Below, in pieces: positions 60,801-64,000 of a DNA stretch of 64,000 bases. Each line of letters opens with the position of its first letter. Positions within the stretch are counted from its first letter, which is position 1. Below the pieces are notes generated by a model. That model was not told where the DNA came from. It did no database searches and saw only the letters and a list, made by a program, of their open reading frames with translations. The position numbers and the translations under genes were made by a program. The DNA comes from Pseudoscleropodium purum (Eukaryota > Streptophyta > Bryopsida > Hypnales > Brachytheciaceae), in NCBI GenBank assembly GCA_963969395.1, contig OZ017800.1:868001-932000 (forward strand), in the 5' to 3' direction.

Positions 60801-63800
60801 GGGTTTGCAATTGCTTACTGAACTTCCTTTCCACCCATGGCATGCATGCAGGGACTCTTACCGCGAGTACAACGACCAAGTCCGCCGCGTCTCGGAGCTC
60901 CTGATGCACCTCGTCGTCTCGGGTCTGGACGGAGTGAACCCCGCCCACTTCAAGCAGTACACGCACAACACGGGCGGACTTTTCCGGTGGAACTATTACC
61001 CGGCGTGCCCGGAGCCGCAAAAGACTCTTGGCTTGATTGAGCACACAGACTTCAACCTCTTGACGGTGGTGCACCAGGGCCACATCGGAGGACTGCAGAT
61101 TTTAAAGGAGGGACGGTGGATTGCTATTAAACCGATACCTGGAGCATTGGCAGTCAACCTCGGAGACACGCTGCAGGTACGTGAGGCACTCTAGCTCTTG
61201 TCATTTCGATCTTTTGAATTAGGTTAGAGGCGGTTTCAGTACTTTTATCCTTTGATATGCACAGTTTCTTTCTAGCGATTTATAACAATTTTCTTCGCGA
61301 AATTGAGATACATGTTAACTATCACATGGGATGTATGCCAGCCGTGAAGCTAGCTAGACCAATAAATTTGTTGGAATCTCGATCACTGGTCATACAAGTT
61401 CAAGATTGTTAGCGATTAACAATCTTGGACTTCAAGGAGGCGCCCGGGCTTTTCCTTTCCTTGAATCAAACCTTCTTTCCCTGTAGAACATCGTGAATGC
61501 AAGCTTGTCCCATGTATTGTCGATCACTCTAACAAGAAAAAATTCTTGTTACAGTGATACTGTAGAAGAACCCCACTGCCTTCCATCCAACTGCCTTCAA
61601 GTGAGACTCGCTGTTTTTGCTTTTCAGTTTAGAGTCCGTCGGTTTCATTAAATTTTTTTAGTTATCGATCGATGCAGTCTTTTTCTAGAGATTTACAACT
61701 ATTATCTCTGTAAATTCTAGATACGTATCGGTCACATTGGATGCCGTTAAGCTAGACCAGTATTTTGGTTGTAATCTCGAACACAGGTCCTAAACAAGAA
61801 CGACTGTCTTCTTGAAAGTGAGTCCCGCCCTGTTTTTCTTTTTACTTAGAGAGTCGATTTCGTTTTTGTTTGTAACGACGTATCATTTTACGTCAATTTT
61901 GGATATTTTAGGGTCATTCGAGTAGCTACAATTCAGAGTTGTAGTTCCTTTCTAAGGACTTCCAACAGTTTTTTCTACAAAGTATAAATTACATTAGCTT
62001 CCTTGTACAGTAGCTAGACCAATAAATTCGTTGAAATAATGTCACTGGTCCGAAACAAGAAATACTGGCTTCAGGTCTCCTCATGCAACAAAGTGCACTG
62101 CCTTCCTTTTACTATTTGGTACTAGCTACAATATTTATACAGTCTCTGTCGATTTGCATGTTTTAAAAAACTCTGTAAAATTCAGCGAAACAATCACGTT
62201 TTCTTCCTTGTAGCTAGCTTTATCTATACTGACAATTTGTTGAAATCCGGTTCAAAAGAAAGAGCCATCCACCACAGAAATCCACAAACTAAGACCTTAG
62301 GTCTACCCCCATTTCATTCTGATTCGTGCAACAATTTCACAGCTGGAGGATCGATGGAATTCGAGGCTCTATTGATTCCATCAACTCAAGCTGTGAAAGA
62401 GGTACGGTAAGAGAATCCTATCAGTTGTGCCACGCTTCAGATGCCACCCAATTTGTGCCACTATGTATCAGAAGTACGTGTACATTTTAAAATTGTAAAT
62501 GTACTCTGACTACTCGTATACACCGTGGTACCAATTTACAGTCACATGTCACAAATCGGGTCTCTTAAGATTATTCTCTTTAGTGTTGCAACCCCAGGAA
62601 ATGAGGTCAACATTTGGACTTTTTGAATTTCGTCGTCTGTCTGGCCTCCCCATCAAGGAAGCTCCAAGTCTGCCTGACTGCCAGAGTCCAGATACCCTCA
62701 GGACACCCGGGGGATCGTGTACCCAACACGGGAACCAATGGCCAGCCCTTGGGAGGGAAGGGGAGTCCCTGTCAATCCGGGCAGGATCGTAGAGGAGGAT
62801 TCGGGTGCAGAAAAAACACAGATAGTTCCCAGTCCCGTTCCCAGGACAGACTAGTGTAGACAGACACTCAGACAGACAGACCCACCTGCATGCCTGGCTT
62901 GTTGGGCATGAGCTCACCCTGACTCCATTTGGTGAAGCTCCCGACGCGTAGGAATTTATTTTTCGCTCCAGGGCCGTGCCCTAACTTGGCTTAACTTTGA
63001 GCTAGCTAGAAGACCAGAATCAAACATGCAAAATCAACCTGAAATTATAGCAGTCCGTGTCCACACCAGCATAAGATGAAGCGTTGGATTATCAGTCCAT
63101 AGTTGTTGCAATGAATGTGTGTGGTGTTACTTTACAATAAGTTAGGGCTCAGGTTCAATCTCCGATCCTGCAATCTCAGTTTTCGCTAGATTGGTGATAT
63201 TCCACAATTTCGGCACTTTTATTGGTCCAGATTTGTGGTTTGAAACGTGATCGTACACTTCTCCTAGTTTCTAGAGCTCTATGGGAATGCAAGTCATAAA
63301 TTTTGGCGTTGGAATAGTGTCAAATAACTGCATTGACCATACTGTTGTTTATTCTAGGTTTAAGATGCTTCTGATCGATCTACGTCGTGTAGTTCAGTCC
63401 TTCAGGGCTGTGTCGTACGTACCGTAGCTGTTCATTCCAGAGTCATCTTCTTCAGTTGCTCAATCGCCCAAATGACAAATTTGAGCAGGGACTCTCAAAT
63501 CGTACTTGATATCTTGTTTTGCGATTGGTCGTCAGAGTAGTTCTGCTGACCGCCGATACATACAGACAGACTGATTCTATTGTACAATTTGATTAATTAG
63601 TGCGGCTTAATTACCTTTCATTGGTAGGTGACCTGGGAAATTAACCCTCTGGACACTTCCATTGCTCGCATGCAGGTGCTTACCAATGCCAAGTATAAGA
63701 GCATTCCCCACAGAGCAGTAGTGAACGCCACCCAGGCTCGCCTGTCGCTGGTGTACTTCTACGTGCCTCTTTCGTCCATCGACATTGTCCCTGCGCCGGA

Positions 63801-63915
63801 ACTCGTGGATGAGGACCACCCGTGCAAGTACAAGCCTTTCATCTTCGAAAACTACACCAAAATGAAGCAACTCCACTTTGTGGATACATTGCAGCACTTC
63901 CTTGTCGACCAGTAA
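57846..63915 (+). CDS. Fe(II)/2-oxoglutarate-dependent dioxygenase (plant DOXC-type)
   Basis: A soluble oxidase that couples oxidation of a small molecule to decarboxylation of 2-oxoglutarate; plant relatives make or inactivate hormones and specialised metabolites, and the substrate cannot be told here. Four exons join in phase: 57846-58274, 58794-58993, 60852-61176, 63676-63915 (1194 bases, 397 aa). Residues 1-95 are a Pro/Ser-rich, probably disordered extension. The N-terminal DIOX_N domain runs from about IPVIDLS (99-105) with HWGFFQIINHGV (121-132). The C-terminal fold has WNYYPACPEP (256-265), iron ligands His274, Asp276 (HTD) and His330, and Arg340-x-Ser342 (RLS) for 2-oxoglutarate. The second intron's donor was chosen as GT|GTACGT, which alone keeps the frame. 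All catalytic residues are present. Confidence 0.9.
59137..59172. repeat. Intronic hairpin in dioxygenase intron 2
   Basis: CACTGTAACACGAATAT and, after two bases, its near-perfect inverse ATATTCTTGTTACAGTG. Together with the flanking CTGTAGAACATCTTGAATGC it matches a segment of intron 3 (61482-61556), so it is a duplicated small repeat. Confidence 0.75.
59725..60695 (+). repeat. Alternating minisatellite in dioxygenase intron 2
   Basis: About seven units of 92 to 117 bases begin with CTGGGCTTGCAATTGAACTC or a variant (59726, 60080, 60178, 60295, 60387, 60496, 60588). Two kinds alternate from 60178 on: one with GAATTAGTGCTCACA and AATTAGTGTG, the other with GTGAATTCTCACAGCCAGTG. The repeat thus has a two-unit period of about 200 bases. 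It ends about 150 bases before exon 3. Confidence 0.85.
61230..62260 (+). repeat. Degenerate tandem units in dioxygenase intron 3
   Basis: Four diverged units carry a TTTCTAG-GATTTACAAC-type block followed by AGCTAGACCAATAAATTTGT or a variant (near 61270-61375, 61683-61765, 61952-62035, 62145-62250). The CTGTAGAACATCGTGAATGC and hairpin segment (61482-61556) lies between the first and second. Confidence 0.6.
61525..61556. repeat. Intronic hairpin in dioxygenase intron 3
   Basis: CACTCTAACAAGAA, a four-base spacer and TTCTTGTTACAGTG form inverted arms. It is the counterpart of the hairpin at 59137-59172 in intron 2. Confidence 0.7.
62530..62945. other. GC-rich insert in dioxygenase intron 3
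   Basis: This stretch is much richer in GC than the rest of the intron. It contains CAGGACACCCGGGGGATCGT and tandem CAGACAGA near 62865-62880. Overlapping open frames on both strands show no domain. It looks like an inserted repeat, but no ends were identified. Confidence 0.4.
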
Positions 63916-63944
63916 ATCAATCATATATTTTGCATGTCCTGGAC

Positions 63945-63966
63945 ATCATATATATATATATATGAT
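63945..63966. repeat. AT microsatellite after the dioxygenase stop codon
   Basis: A self-complementary ATCATATATATATATATATG AT run lies about 30 bases after the stop, probably in the 3' untranslated region. Confidence 0.8.
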
Positions 63967-64000
63967 ATTGGAAATCGAGTCTCCCCAAATGAGCACGCAA

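Noticed and set aside
1..64000. tRNA, rRNA, CRISPR arrays or endogenous virus genes
   Set aside because: None was seen on either strand; CRISPR would not be expected in plant nuclear DNA. A formal tRNA or profile scan was not possible here.

Overview
The window is nuclear DNA of a land plant. The genes have many GT-AG introns with exons of about 70 to 160 bp, long intergenic spaces and AT-rich DNA full of decayed transposons. Gene families present (an LRR receptor kinase, a plant 2-oxoglutarate dioxygenase, a protein with a chloroplast transit peptide) are plant-type. Low gene density and long introns (up to 2.5 kb) suggest a medium or large genome, perhaps a seedless plant or gymnosperm. The species cannot be fixed from sequence alone.

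Four intact genes could be reconstructed, exon by exon, with every reading phase closing. (1) 14412-21874, minus strand: a 17-exon LRR receptor-like kinase of 838 aa. (2) 23262-26067, minus: a 4-exon RNA-binding-type protein of 609 aa with an arginine-rich repeat region, an S1 domain, a CCHC zinc knuckle and a basic tail. (3) 32621-34788, plus: a 3-exon plastid-targeted membrane protein of 431 aa, related to isoprenylcysteine/phospholipid methyltransferases. (4) 57846-63915, plus: a 4-exon Fe(II)/2-oxoglutarate dioxygenase of 397 aa with all metal and co-substrate residues. The four genes have unrelated jobs; nothing suggests a cluster.

Region by region: 1-5.6 kb is AT-rich, with a kinase relic and a dispersed repeat (copy A). 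5.6-9.6 kb is richer in GC and carries the 3' end of a LINE and a 265-bp MITE. 9.6-14.4 kb is repeat-rich, with a TTAA-flanked element and a long AT microsatellite. 14.4-26.1 kb holds the receptor kinase and the S1/CCHC gene. 26-32.6 kb is mostly empty, with an old LINE. 32.6-34.8 kb is the plastid membrane-protein gene. 35-57 kb is a transposon graveyard: a mariner/Stowaway-like element, repeat copy B, several TTAA elements, a 2.4-kb foldback element, two more MITEs, a strong hairpin and a tandem pair of truncated TTAA elements. 57.4-63.9 kb is the dioxygenase gene, whose 5' region and introns contain their own tandem repeats.

The most interesting signal is a family of 0.8-0.95 kb non-coding elements starting TTAACCCCTAAAG and ending CTTTAGGGGTTAA. 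One copy sits inside a tandem repeat whose neighbouring unit preserves the empty site with a single TTAA, which directly supports TTAA target duplication, the signature usually associated with piggyBac-type transposition.
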